DNA of 64,000 bases from Phylloscopus collybita (lineage: Eukaryota > Chordata > Aves > Passeriformes > Phylloscopidae): the NCBI GenBank assembly GCA_027886175.1, contig JAJNNQ010000004.1, positions 2,232,001-2,296,000 of the forward strand, in the 5' to 3' direction. The position numbers were made by a program, and so were the translations under genes. Positions 12,906 to 23,800 of this stretch are shown here, piece by piece. The notes below the pieces were generated by a model. It saw nothing but the letters and a program-made list of their open reading frames with translations, did not search any database and was not told the origin of the DNA. The first letter of the stretch is position 1; the number at the start of each line of letters is the position of its first letter.

Positions 12906-13193
12906 TGTAGCAGCTAGGGACTTGGAAGATCTCAGGCTGTACGGGTAGGTGATAAGGTTAGGCTTTTCCATTGGTAGGCCGGCTGGGTCAGCCAATCACA
13001 TATGAAGGATGACCCAAGCAGACAGGTGGAGTTTTGGTAGCAAAAGTTATAAAAACTCTGTGCAAGTTTCAATAAATCTCCATTTTGCCATCCACCACAT
13101 TGGTGTTCTGTGAGCAATGGACCGAGCGAGCTGGAGTGTAGCAGCCGTGCTGTTCAATCGCACCGGGCCCCACTTTGTGCCGTATCGGTAACA
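12906..13193 (+). repeat. 5' LTR of the ERV
   Basis: 288 bp, beginning TGTAGCAG and ending GGTAACA. It contains an inverted and a direct CCAAT box (about 12969-12973 and 12992-12996), TATAAAA at 13048-13054 and AATAAA at 13071-13076. The R region segment CCACCACATTGGTGTTCTG closely resembles that of avian alpharetroviruses. Compared with the 3' LTR I count about nine substitutions and one 8-bp length difference. Confidence 0.95.
13048..13076 (+). promoter_or_regulatory. LTR TATA box and polyadenylation signal
   Basis: TATAAAA at 13048-13054 and AATAAA at 13071-13076, only 16 bases apart. This compact arrangement, with the poly(A) signal near the cap site, gives a very short R region as in alpharetrovirus LTRs. 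The 3' LTR keeps the same pair at 15212-15218 and 15235-15240. Confidence 0.85.
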
Positions 13194-13195
13194 AG

Positions 13196-13215
13196 TGGTG
13201 CCGATAAACCCGGGA
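13196..13215 (+). other. Primer binding site, tRNA-Phe type
   Basis: Two bases after the LTR end, TGGTGCCGA-TA-AACCCGGGA matches the complement of the 3' end of vertebrate tRNA-Phe if the two inserted bases TA are ignored. All other bases of the 18-mer fit. The insertion may be a later mutation. Confidence 0.8.
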
Positions 13216-13376
13216 ATAAAGCACGTGAACCCCAAGAGGAGGACCCGGTGCCAACCGGGAAAGCCTTGACCGGACAGCGTGGCCGGGGTCGGGAGTCGTC
13301 CGAGCGAGTGAGCGGCGGCCAGGACAGCTGGACTGCCTGGCGGAGGGGACACCCTCGGGAGTGACTGCGTGGGACA

Positions 13377-13442
13377 ATGGAAGCCCTGATTAAGGTTGTA
13401 TCTCAAATTCATAAACAATGGGGTATTGGGGATGTGAAATGA
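13377..13442 (+). pseudogene. gag: ERV gag start, truncated after about 14 codons
   Basis: ATG at 13377 opens a frame reading MEALIKVVSQIHKQW before env-derived sequence takes over and a stop follows (13440-13442). The opening residues resemble the start of alpharetrovirus Gag matrix, which links the backbone of this element to that group. No capsid, nucleocapsid or protease sequence follows, because the element jumps directly to env near 13415-13424. A 161-bp GC-rich leader separates it from the primer site. It has no coding value now. Confidence 0.75.
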
Positions 13443-14072
13443 TTGTCTTGAGTAGTAGTAGTTCGTGGAAGCCGGAGAAGGGAGATGAGTTTTTACAAGC
13501 CAAGTGGGGACCGAGAGGTTGTGCACTTCCAGACTTTGCTAGCAATGGAAGGGCACGCACGTTTGGCAATTGCAGTCATTTTGAGGTGGATATATTGCAT
13601 CCAGAAGACCCTGGTTGGATGGAGGGGAAAAAGTGGTCAGTATTCATCCATCACCCTTTTCAAGACCCAGGCATGTTAGTGCAAATTATCAAAATTGTAC
13701 CTCAAATTCCCAAAGTGATTGGGCCCAACAAAATTTTAAGGGAGGACTGGTCCAAGGCCACTGGCTCAGTCAGTGCATTGCCATCTTGGCAAGAACCACA
13801 AATAGCTTCTTATGACGTGCTTTACCACATGGTGAACATAATGTTTCTGTCGCTGAACCAAACCAATTCCAGTTTTACAAGTTATCATTGGCTGTGCTTC
13901 GATGCACAACCACCCTTTCATGAAGGCATTGCTTTTGACGCTTTTTCACTTATACAGACACTAGTAACCCAGTCCGGTGCAGGTGGGATTCACCACGGAG
14001 AGGAATCACCTTGAGCCATGTGATAGGTCAAGGACTGTGTTTTGGCAATGAAGCTCTGGCAAAGCGAAGTAA
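13418..14072 (+). pseudogene. env: ERV env surface-subunit remnant, gamma type
   Basis: The C-terminal part of a gammaretrovirus-type surface subunit. In the open frame 13418-14014 (198 codons) the WGC motif is at residues 4-6, a DPG...IGPN segment typical of the end of the receptor-binding/proline-rich area at 83-104, sequons at 51, 147 and 150, and an HWLC motif at 157-160 in place of the CWLC (CXXC) motif used to link SU to TM. The initial ATG is incidental. Homology then continues in frame +1 from about 13978 (CRWD) and in the TM frame from about 14073, so at least two frameshifts break it. There is no signal peptide or N-terminal domain, and the protein cannot be made as a unit. Confidence 0.85.
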
Positions 14073-14882
14073 AACTGCAGCTGCAAAACTTTTGTCAGCA
14101 TCAATAAATGTCGCAAATGGGCTATCCCGTTTGCATCGGGTACTTGGGTTTGCCACCAAACAGGTGTGAGTCCTTGTGTGCTTCTCTCATCTTTTGACGT
14201 CTCTAATGATTTCTGTGTGCAAGTTGTTATCGTTCCCAGGATTTTGTACCACTCTAAAGAAGAAGTGGATCACATGATGAACAACTTCATCGATTCTGCG
14301 CCATCTCTTCGGCTCCAAAAAAGAGCGTTCATAGCAGGTGTGACAGTAGCAATGCTACTTGGTCTGGGAGCGACCAGTGCTGCCACAGGTGTTTCTGCCC
14401 TTGCAACCCAGCATCACGGTTTGCAGGAGTTCCAAATGGCAATCGACAAAGACCTGCAGAGAATTGAGAAATCCATATCCTTTCTAGAAAAATCATTGTC
14501 TTCTCTTTCTGAAGTTGTTTTGCAGAACAGACGAGGTCTTGATCTTTTGCTCATGCAACAAGGAGGCCTTTGTGCAGCCCTGGGAGAAGAGTGTTGTTTT
14601 TATGCTGATCACACAGGTCTCGTTTGGGACACGATGGCAGAACTGAGGCAGAGACTTGCCCACAGAAGGGAAGAAAGAGAAGCCCAGCAAGGATGGTTCA
14701 AGTCCTTGTTCGATCAGTCACCATGGCTTGTCACTCTGGTGTCCACGTTGATCAGACCGATGGTGATGATTCTGCTTGTGTTGATTTTTGGGCCTTGTGT
14801 ACTGAATAAGTTAGTGCAATTTGCTAGAAATCGCTTAGAGCGATTTGACATAATGTTAGTGCAATGCCAGCAGCTTTTTTAA
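14073..14882 (+). pseudogene. env: ERV env C-terminus with complete transmembrane subunit, open
   Basis: One open frame of 269 codons to TAA at 14880, without a proper ATG at its start (a GTG lies at 14166). Numbering from 14166: the last SU part ends at a cleavage-like SLRLQKR (residues 47-53; the usual P4 Arg is Leu), then a hydrophobic Gly/Ala-rich fusion-peptide-like stretch (54-80), a heptad-repeat helix (about 85-118), an immunosuppressive-domain-like segment LQNRRGLDLLLMQQGGL (119-135), the CX6CC motif (C136, C143, C144), a second helical region, a membrane span (about 187-213) and a 25-residue tail. The CX6CC type is that of gammaretroviruses. No stop or frameshift lies within TM, unlike SU. 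Expression would need the LTR promoter and an unusual start, so I treat it as a non-functional remnant. Confidence 0.88.
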
Positions 14883-15048
14883 GTGATTAGAGATAAATAA
14901 TGAGTACCCACCAGTTTTAAGAATGTTATAGTTATTTAGTTTGAACTTAACCAGTTTTGTAGTTTACTAACAGTTTGACAATTTAGTCATTTAAGATACT
15001 AATTTAAAAGTTTTGCATTTATAAGTTTTAGCATGTTTAGTTAATCAT

Positions 15049-15061
15049 AGAGGGGGGGAAG
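15049..15061 (+). other. Polypurine tract of the ERV
   Basis: AGAGGGGGGGAAG immediately before the 3' LTR (TGTAGCAG at 15062). This is the expected plus-strand primer position in a retrovirus. Confidence 0.85.
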
Positions 15062-15357
15062 TGTAGCAGCTAGGGACAGGCGTTCTCGGAAGATCTCAGG
15101 CTGTACGGGTAGGTGATAAGGTTTGGCTTCTCCATTGGTAGGCCTGCTGGGTCAGCCAATCACATATGAGGGATGACCCAAGCAGACAGGTGGAGTTTTG
15201 GTAACAAAAGTTATAAAAACTCTGTGCAAGTTTCAATAAATCTCCATTTTGCCATCCACCACATTGGTGTTCTGTGAGTAATGGACCGAGCGAGCTAGAG
15301 TGTAGCAGCCGTGCTGTTCAATCGCACTGGGCCCCACTTTGTGCTGTATCGGTAACA
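15062..15357 (+). repeat. 3' LTR of the ERV
   Basis: 296 bp, TGTAGCAG to GGTAACA, directly followed by the target duplication CATAGA. It is eight bases longer than the 5' LTR (AGGCGTTCTC where the 5' copy has TT, near 15078). TATAAAA at 15212-15218 and AATAAA at 15235-15240 are intact. Confidence 0.95.
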
Positions 15358-15363
15358 CATAGA

Positions 15364-16556
15364 GTCAAGCTTTCCTCTGGCTTACAGCACCTTGTATTGT
15401 CTGACCTGTGGAACCAGGAGTAATGTGATCTTGTAAGTAGAGACTGTTTCATAATGTGCACACACAAGGGAGTTCAAGTGTTTTTGGCATTACCTAACTC
15501 CCAAGTACTCAACTTTTACCTCTTACGTTCTCTTGGCAACATGTGGTGCAATTTTTTTTAATATATACATATATATATGCAGTTTCCTAGGTTTTTAACA
15601 CAAGAAGATACAAATAGTGCCACGTGCAAATAAAACAGCCCACCCACGTGATCCATCAGGACTTGAAATACAAGAATCAGCAGACATTGCTGTGATTGGA
15701 TTAAAGGTCTAAGGTCACCAGCTAGCTGCTCTGTTGGATGGTTTGACTTTGCAGACAAGCCTTGGAGAAGAGAGGCACCACACTGAATCATAAATCAAAC
15801 ATTGTGAGAGAAGAAGTCTGAATTTTATGCATGTTTAAATATACAGGTTTTGGAGATCTGGTTTGAAAGTGAGCCTAAGAAATCACAAATTACATCTCTC
15901 CTTGCATCATGCTCCTCCACCTGGATCACCAGTGATCTTATTCCTCCTTTGTGGTAAAAGATATCAGTGGGCTCTTGTCTTCTAGTTTAGAGAATGATTC
16001 TTCACTCCCTACAAATAATGTGGTAAGAAATATAGGAAGAACACATCTCACGGGGAGGTTAAATGTGGGATAGCCTGAGGACCAGGTAAAGCACCGTGTC
16101 TGAAGACAGAAGTTACTTAGAGACAAAAAAAGAGAAAAAAGTCATCTATTTCTGTTCCACAGAACAACACAGAGAAAGATCAAAGTTGCATAAAAAACTG
16201 GTGAATAAAGAGCCACAGAGAAACAGGAATATTTTCTCCACATCAGGAAGCATTTCCTACTGATCTGCAAACAAAAGTTACTGGATACCCTCAAAGTAAC
16301 TGTGGCTGGTTTAATGATGATAAAAAGCTCCTCAGAGTGAAACAGCAAGTATTTTCTTGAGGCTTTGCACTCTCTGCCTGGCCTTCCCATGTTAAAAAAA
16401 ATATTTTTCCAATAAGGGTTTATACCCTTATTGGAAGCAACCAATACTGTGGTTCTTACTTCTGCACCACACCTCAGGAGACACAGACACCTTTTCACTG
16501 CTTCAAGTGACAAATACCAGTTGATTGCAGTGCTAGTAGACTGGATCTCAGGATAG
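15364..16556. other. Unclassified sequence, no gene seen
   Basis: AT-rich DNA with a short TATATA tract at 15558-15579 and a perfect hairpin at 16407-16436. No exon or repeat family recognised. Confidence 0.4.
16407..16436. repeat. Perfect 13-bp inverted repeat, 4-nt loop
   Basis: The left arm TTCCAATAAGGGT and right arm ACCCTTATTGGAA are exact reverse complements around TTAT. No poly(T) or gene context suggests a terminator. Confidence 0.92.
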
Positions 16557-16561
16557 CCTAG

Positions 16562-17301
16562 CGTTTTGGTTTGGAAAGACAGGTATCTGCCAGGGAAACT
16601 GGGGTTTCCCTTAGAATGGAGAAACCCCTCACCCCCTGCCAAATTATAAATTTGCAATCAAGGGCTTTCAGGCAAAGAGTTTGGGAATAGGAATAACAGT
16701 TCTTTACTAGGAATATTAACAATACAAATGTAGTAGAAAAACAAAACCACCCAACCAAGCCAGCAAACAAACAAACAAACAAACAACAATTTTGGAAAAC
16801 CCTGACAGAGTCAGGGCTACAACCTGACACCCTGTTGGTCAGGGTGTTGAAAGCAGTCCAAAAGTGAGTCCTCCTGGAGTGGCAGATGTGGTTCTGGTGA
16901 GGCTAAAGATGATCCTATAGAAAACGGGTCCAGCGGTGGTAAAAGGGATCCAGTAGTGGTGGCAAGGGTCCAGTGGTAGTGGGAAGGGTCCAGTGGGTGA
17001 GAAGGGGTCCAGTCTTCCTCCCAGAAAATCGGGTGAAGCTAGCCGCTTCCGTGTCCCTGTGTCTCAGTTTTATCCAGACAGAAAACTGCCTGCCCCCGCC
17101 CCCCACTGCCAGGGGGATGTCATGCATCTCACAATAGGATGATGGAATGCCAGGGTATAGCCTGGGGAGGTGTTAATGGCCCATTATCAGAAGGTGTCAG
17201 GCCTCTCCTGTGTTGAGTTACAAGAGATAAAGAAAAACATCTCCTCAACTGCTTTTAACAGATGAAAATAGAATGCATTTTTGGTTCCATAACCCAAGAC
17301 A
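16562..17301 (-). mobile_element. Solo LTR, minus strand, 5-bp duplication CCTAG
   Basis: 740-bp LTR flanked by CCTAG at 16557-16561 and 17302-17306. On its own strand it begins TGTCTTGGGTTATGG; the other end has mutated from CA to CG. It belongs with the LTRs at 33792, 41654 and 50971 (shared 'AACACCCTGACCANNAGGGTGTCAGG' area and terminal motifs). It carries five copies of an 18-20-bp unit built on ACTGGACCC (plus coordinates 16923-17013) and a (CAAA)n stretch near 16767. No internal retroviral sequence adjoins it. The 5-bp duplication suggests an ERVL-like origin, but the class is inferred. Confidence 0.9.
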
Positions 17302-17306
17302 CCTAG

Positions 17307-17912
17307 CCCTTCACTGTACAAGTACCAGAGGTGAGGAAAACAGCAGCAAAAGCATTGTCCCTCTCACCCTCCTGGTGTGAAACAATTCTTCCAGCACCTG
17401 GGCATCTCACCTCTCACAAGGTCAAGCTTTCAGGATGTGCAGAGCTGCTCTACTATCAGCAAATGCAATGAAAGTCCAGTATTATCTTCTTTGGTCAATG
17501 GCAAATTTACTGAATGTAAATAATAACTGACAGTTTGCATGCCTGGATTTCAAACACTGGTTCTGCAATGTCATCTGAGATCCATGACATCGTCATACTA
17601 TGTGCTGGAGAGGAATGTGCAGAGGGCACAGTGATGATAATTGGACTCCAATGCATTTTATGCCACTGGAAGGAAGAATACACCATGTTTTGCCCCCGTT
17701 TGGCTTTATCTGTACTCCTTTTCCTCCTGTTTCCTTTCCATTTTTTTTCATAGGATGAAGTATCTTCAGTGTGCAAAGACACTGAAATGGTAGGTGCAAC
17801 TCAGAGCCCTGACCTTACACAGTCTGTCTCCAAAACCAGGGCACAGAAACGGGTTGCTGTCATCTGCTTTGTGCAGCTCCTCCTTACAGGGAGAGCATCC
17901 TCCCAACCTTCC
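17307..17912. other. Unclassified sequence between two solo LTRs
   Basis: No gene or repeat recognised. Confidence 0.4.
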
Positions 17913-17918
17913 CTAGGC

Positions 17919-18393
17919 TGAGCTACTTAGTTCTGCTGGGGCCCTTATCTGCTGGGGGCCTGAGCCATGGCAGAGTGATGCCTTGAGAAGTCTGACTGGA
18001 AGATACTAGACAGAGCTAAGAAACTAAAGTAGGTATTTATTAAAAGGCCTTTAAGGATACATCTTGAGCAGTACAAGAGCCTGGCCAGGGCAAAGTCCAT
18101 CTACATCCAAGATGGACTTAAAATGGTCACAAAATGGACAACCGGTCACGAGGTCTTACACTTTTATAATTTTTGGTCCATTTACATATTGGGGTTTAAT
18201 AGTCCAACTACAGCTCCAGATTATGAAGTCCCATCCTTCTTGTTTTCTCTCTTCAGTCCACCATTGCTGATGCTTTGGGGCCTAAAAGTTATACTTGTTG
18301 TCCTTGGACTTCAGCAGGAAAAGGATTAGTTTTGTTTAGCTACTCTGTGAAGAGAGCTTACTAACACTTAATATGAGGCTCAGAGCTACACAC
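17919..18393 (-). mobile_element. Probable solo LTR, minus strand
   Basis: On the minus strand it has the layout of an avian LTR: TTATAAAAG (plus complement near 18162-18169), AATAAA (plus TTTATT at 18036-18041) and a U5-like end. CTAGGC occurs on both sides (17913-17918 and 18394-18399) as a likely 6-bp target duplication. The outermost base on the right is C rather than A, so the limits may be off by one. Confidence 0.65.
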
Positions 18394-18399
18394 CTAGGC

Positions 18400-20809
18400 A
18401 GCATAGAATCTGAAAAACATGAAAGCTAGGACTTTAGGCATCAAGAGTACCAGTGGAAGAAACACTCAGAATATGTTTTCTGAAGTAACTGCTGCTGAAG
18501 GGGAATTTAGCAAGCTGTCATGGTCCATTGAGTAGCTGCATGGAGCCACATCAGACACAAGGCAAAGCTGGAGGACAAAATTAGGTGATACCTTATTCAT
18601 GTACCTGGAATTATCTCTCCTGTCAAAAAAGCCTCCTTTGAATTTCAGAAGAACTTACTAGAGTTTCTGATAAAACTGTCACCTCTGACTTCAGTAAGTT
18701 TGCTCACTGTTTTAATCCACGAAAACAATTGTTTTTATGGCAGCTCTAAAGCACCATAGGCAGCAGATACATGAGGGCAGAGCTTTTGCTGTAGCAAAGT
18801 GTGCCATGGAGCACATGTGTCAAGGAGAGCGGGACTTCTCACAAGGTCAGGAAACAAGGAAACCAGAGGTGCCATGTGAGTTTGAAGTTGAAGAGAAGTG
18901 ATAATTCAACACAGAAACTGGGGACCATCGGTGGAAAGCTGTAAAACATGCACTCAAGTGCAGCATTGGCTGGCTGCTGTGGAGAGTGCTTTTTAATTTG
19001 GAAATTCCCTTCCCTTCAGTTCCAGCAGCTACATCTCTGACAGAAGCTGGGTGATATTTTTTTCAGCATTATTCAATACATTAATGTTAATGTAATTAAT
19101 GAATCAATACATAATCAATACATCAATTTCCCAGCCATATTGCCTTTTCAGGTTCACATCCAACAAGTTCCACTGCTATGCAGTCATTTTAAAAGGACTT
19201 ACAATAGTGGCTACTGGAATGTACTGAAAATATATTGAGTATACATTTTCATTGAAATATATTGAAAATACATGAATATATTGAAAAATGACTAGTAGCA
19301 GCTTAATTGAATTATTGATAACCTTCCTCTTCATCTCTCAGATTTGTCAGCAGAGTAATCCAGCATTCCAACAAACTTCATGAAGGATGCTATGCAAATT
19401 GTAATCCTGAACATAAATTTGCAGAGAGCATGCCTGTGTACCTTATGGATCTAAGATCAGGAAGAAGCCATGATTTGACGAAAACAGCTCAAAATCCTGT
19501 CTTTCTTAGGTGTGTATGCAGGTAGTGTATTAATTTTCACAGGTATGTGCAGTCTGGTATCTAAAAGTATGAAAGATACAATAAATTTGGCTAAAGCCAG
19601 CATAAAGTAATTGTAGTGCAGAGGAAAAAAACTTAGGAAAAAAAGCAGAATAATTTATGTCCATTTCAATTCCACATGGTATGGCTTCTCTCACTGGTGT
19701 TTGATTTAGAGCCTGTTGAGTTGCCCATTGAGAAAACTAACCTTTAACTCCTTCTATAATAGCTATTCTGGGCTCTTACGTTCCCAGCAGCAAAATTTAT
19801 TTCCACTCTCAGGCCAAAGAAAATTGTTCCATAGAATGTAGCTGAGACATGCTGATGTCTGCATTCTCTATATGAGCACAGATGCATATCTGTGCATGCA
19901 TGTCTATACATGTTCCTTGCTAAGGACACAGCTTTGGTAGCATGACACCAGTGCTAAAATCTTAAATTATTGCCACCATTATTCTCCACAATGTTTCTCT
20001 GAATTTATTCCCTTCTAAAAGGAGCAGAATCTCACCTACCCCCTTGACTGATTAGAAATGTCGCTGGTCCTGATGTCATACCTAGCCTGTATTCACAATC
20101 TCTGAGTTACATAAATTCATCCCACATAATTTTCAGACTAAGAGGTTTTTGTTAATTTAATTAAAATTAGCTTTCTTAAGTTTGCTAGAGAATGAGTCTT
20201 TGGGTTGGATTTCTTTAATCTGTATGTGTACTTTTAAAAGATATTTAAAGTCAGACTGTTACTGGTAAAACTGATTTTCATAAAACAATCTATTATATCT
20301 ACATATTCAGTCATAAATTTCTGATTGTCAACATTTTGATTGAAACTGTTTTTAAGAAACACGAGTTCTGTTCCACTACATCTGTTAAAATTCTGTTTTA
20401 TTCTATTCTCTTTTTTTTTATTTGCTTTTATGAATAAATGAGATTATATGTATACTTATGTATGTGTACACTATTTCCTGGGAAAATGCCTTTGCAAATT
20501 CATTGATCTAAAAAGGAGTTTCTTTTCCTCCTTAGGAATTTAATTCTCTAAAGCAAAACTCCATGCCTACATCCAGTTACCCAAGAATAGTTCCTGCTCT
20601 TTAGATCTCCACTGTCAAGAAAAAGAAGTTTTACTTGAGTTCAGCATGAGCTTAAATAAAAGAAATACAGGAAATTACTTTAGAAAAGCAGTGCAGCACC
20701 CTCTAGTGTGGACACATTTACATAACTAAATAACCTTATGAATACCTGATTGACTTGATGCTGATCCACTAGACAGCCCAATGTCTGATTCAGATTCTTT
20801 TACTAAAAC
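18400..20809. other. Unclassified AT-rich sequence
   Basis: No gene recognised. At 19068-19300 short units such as AATCAATACAT and ATATTGAAAAT recur imperfectly, probably simple slippage. Confidence 0.4.
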
Positions 20810-20888
20810 ATTTCATTGGCCTTGGGTAACTTAGTTCACTCTGTCTATTTTTCCTCACCTGTGAAAAGACAGAGAAAAATTACCCTTT
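20810..20888 (+). mobile_element. MIR-like ancient SINE fragment
   Basis: GGCCTTGGGTAACTTAGTTC (20819) followed by TTTTTCCTCACCTGTGAAAA has the order of the MIR core: CCTTGGGCAAGT, then the TTTCCTCATCTGTAAAA block. Strongly diverged, as expected of an element older than the split of birds and mammals. Confidence 0.6.
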
Positions 20889-23800
20889 TTAAAACACATT
20901 ACACTGTCCTAGTGGCAAGATCCTCATGTACAAAAGGTAAATTAGTATCCTAATCACAACCAAATGATGATGACCAGATTGTTCTCTCTATCTCCAGAAA
21001 TGCAATACCAGGGCTAGGCAAGCTCTCTTGAGTGGTGCTGCACATCATCTGTCAGGCAACTTTGCTTTCTTCACTGTGTGATTTGCACCACCAAAGCTTT
21101 ATGTACTGGGGTCATAGTCTCCACTGTTAGGTTTTCAAAATTCATCAGTAGTGGACTGGTACTTCTAACCCTTGGAATGTCTGCTGTACATTGGCTCATG
21201 TAGGCTGGGATACCTCTCTCTTATATTAATAAATTTCATTATCTTCCACCTTATTTTGGAACTTAGTTAAAGGACAGAACATGCTTGGGGAAATTCAGTG
21301 AGAAAGAAGGAACACAGATTTAGTCCCTCTATGATTACCTTTTCTAACAAGGTAAATAGATCTTCAAAATGCCTGAGCTCCTTAGAGAAGCAACATTTAG
21401 CTATATAAGAGACCATATGAGAAGCTGATCTTTCACTTCTACTTTATATTGTCCTTTGTCATTCTCCATAATTCCTGTTGGTGATTTTTGAGTATAGCTA
21501 TTGCTAAAAACTGGAGATTATCATATGTGCCACAGGGGGGATTTTCCAGCGGTTTTAGTACACTGGAAGTGATGGGGAAGGGCGGGAAAGAAGATTAGTG
21601 TGCAAAACTCTTTCCTTAGAGTGATTTGCCTGGAGTTTGTCTGGGACTGTGCTCATCCTGCATGTATATGTGATACGCTCATACATGGGTATATATTCTT
21701 TTCAAGCCATATTGCCACTCCAGTGCATAGTCAGATACATAAATCCCAGGTGGTGTTAGATAGGATATCTCCCTGTTGACACTGTATTAAATGTTGCAGG
21801 ACTGCACCTGCAATGTAATAACCAAGAATTTCTTTGCTGGAAATTGCTGGGTACAAACCACCAAATCCTGAATGTCTTTGACTCACACATGACAAAATAA
21901 TAAAGTAATTAAGCACCTTTCTCAGCTGGACAAATGCAGAGCAGTCAAGGAAATAAGTGCCAACACACTGAGACAGTTCAGATGCACTGCTGTCATCTCA
22001 ATAGATGCTTTTCCCACTGTTCAAGCACATCCAAGAAGACCAGGTCCAGGCCAACCTCATTCCAGTTAACCAAGTATTTTATTATTTTGGGAGGTGGTAA
22101 AAACCTCTCTTCCTCTCTCCCAGTCAGGTTCTTCTCTCCTTGCAGCCAGCAGTTATGTCAGTCAAAAGGCCCTTCCCTTCTTCAGTTCTTTTTATCCCCT
22201 ATGAGGGGGAAAAAAACAAAAAACCAAACCAAACCAACAAAAAACCCAAACAAACAAACAAAAAACCCCAAACTATTAAAAGTAGACCAGGGAGACAGCA
22301 GCCTTTTTCCATTTTTCTTCTGCAATAAAATCTAAGGCATAAAGTCAGGAGACGGAAGTCTCTTCACCTGTGAAAGACAGGAACTGGGACCTACAAAATC
22401 TCCAGGTTTTTCTTAGCATTACCTCCTGCTTTTGGGTCTGCAGTGATCATACTTCAAATCAGAGATCTGTGGTTTCAAAAAAAGATGGGAAAAGATATTT
22501 TCTCTGTCTTGTAATCAGCAGTCTTCAAAGCCAAAATTCAGATTTTTCAACAGGATTAAGTTAACACATGCTGACTTCCAACAGGCAGAGAGAGAAAAAA
22601 TTGTGAAAAGTAGTAAGATTAGAGATGTACTGTAAGGAGACAGAAAATTCTAGAGGTTCACAAGCAATATAGTATTGGATTTGATACCAATTACATGTTT
22701 CTTCTTTTATTTAAAACTGTGTTCTTGGAGCATCAGTTTATAATGGGATCGGTTTATAACACTGATGGGACCAGTGTTTTGGACATCTCTGCACGACTGG
22801 CAGGAGGACTTGCAAAACATCCTTATGCACAGTCACAAAAACCAGCAACATGAAAGAAATTACCAGAGATTAGGAATATTCATGGACCTAATCATCACAA
22901 CTCTCCCCTATATTTAAATTTCTTTTCTTCTGTTTCAAGCAGAATTGATAGATTCTGATCCTGCTAGAATATAACATTCCAGTTATTCCTGGCCTTGCTT
23001 TGGACCAGTTGCAGAGTCAGATTAGGTCTCTGTATGCAGTAAAGTGGCCAAAATGTTTTATGTATGTGGCATAGGGTGATACTCTTTTGAACGTAGTGCA
23101 AGCCTTCCCTTAATAAATTTTTATGTGTTACTAGCTCTGTCTTCCAGTATCGTGCTGTTCAGTATAGCTGCACTAAATCTGTGGATCAGGCCTTCTGATT
23201 GGCAGCATGCCCACAAAAAAAGGGGATGTACGTATTCCCAGCTATCATAATGCTGGATACTATTATTGTTCTGTCTATGCCCACCAGCTGGGATCAAGCC
23301 CTTTCTGAGCAGCACAAGGCTAAGGCCACATACAGTCTAGGATTTAGCCAGAGGATTTTATCTTCTTCAAGATAATTGACATATTTCATAAGGCTAGATG
23401 AAGCAAACTACTTCGACATAAGCTTGTGCTTATTTCAGCTTCAACAATAAAGTCCAAGAGATTGGCAAGTCCAAGTGATTCTTAGATAGAATTTTAGGAG
23501 GCTCTTACTGATCTGAACTATGGCTTTTTAAAGCCAAGGCCATGTATCTAATAGGATGGAAAACTGGGTTTTTCTAGTGTAATTGTAGGGACAATACAGC
23601 AGCATTTAAATGCTGCTCTGTGTGCACCCAACAGCAGGACTGGGAGAAAGAAAAGCTGCAGAGAATCTGAAATTAAACCAACAAAATACATATTGGATAG
23701 TTGATAATTCACAGAGGTAGTTTTCCTATATGGAGAAAAGTGAATTTTTCTGTGTTTGCTTTGTGATATGCCTAACACAGAGGCGAAAATAGCAGGCAGG

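Larger units (their letters stand above)
12900..15363 (+). mobile_element. Endogenous retrovirus with internal deletion, chimeric type
   Basis: A provirus of 2,452 bp between perfect 6-bp direct repeats CATAGA (12900-12905 and 15358-15363). Order: 5' LTR, tRNA-Phe-type primer site, GC-rich leader, first codons of gag, env from mid-surface subunit to the end of the transmembrane subunit, polypurine tract, 3' LTR. The remainder of gag, all of pro-pol and the first part of env are missing. The LTR R/U5 region and the start of gag resemble avian alpharetroviruses, and the 6-bp duplication fits class II retroviruses, while env is of gammaretrovirus type. A recombinant avian family of this design has been described from zebra finch (TgERV-F, from memory), and this copy is probably of that kind. 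It cannot be functional. Confidence 0.93.

Noticed and set aside
13110..13364. 84-codon frame at the start of the ERV
   Set aside because: It spans the LTR end, primer site and leader, and does not resemble a retroviral protein.
16142..16657. 171-codon open frame on the minus strand
   Set aside because: It crosses the end of a solo LTR and a hairpin, shows no motif, and is explained by chance.
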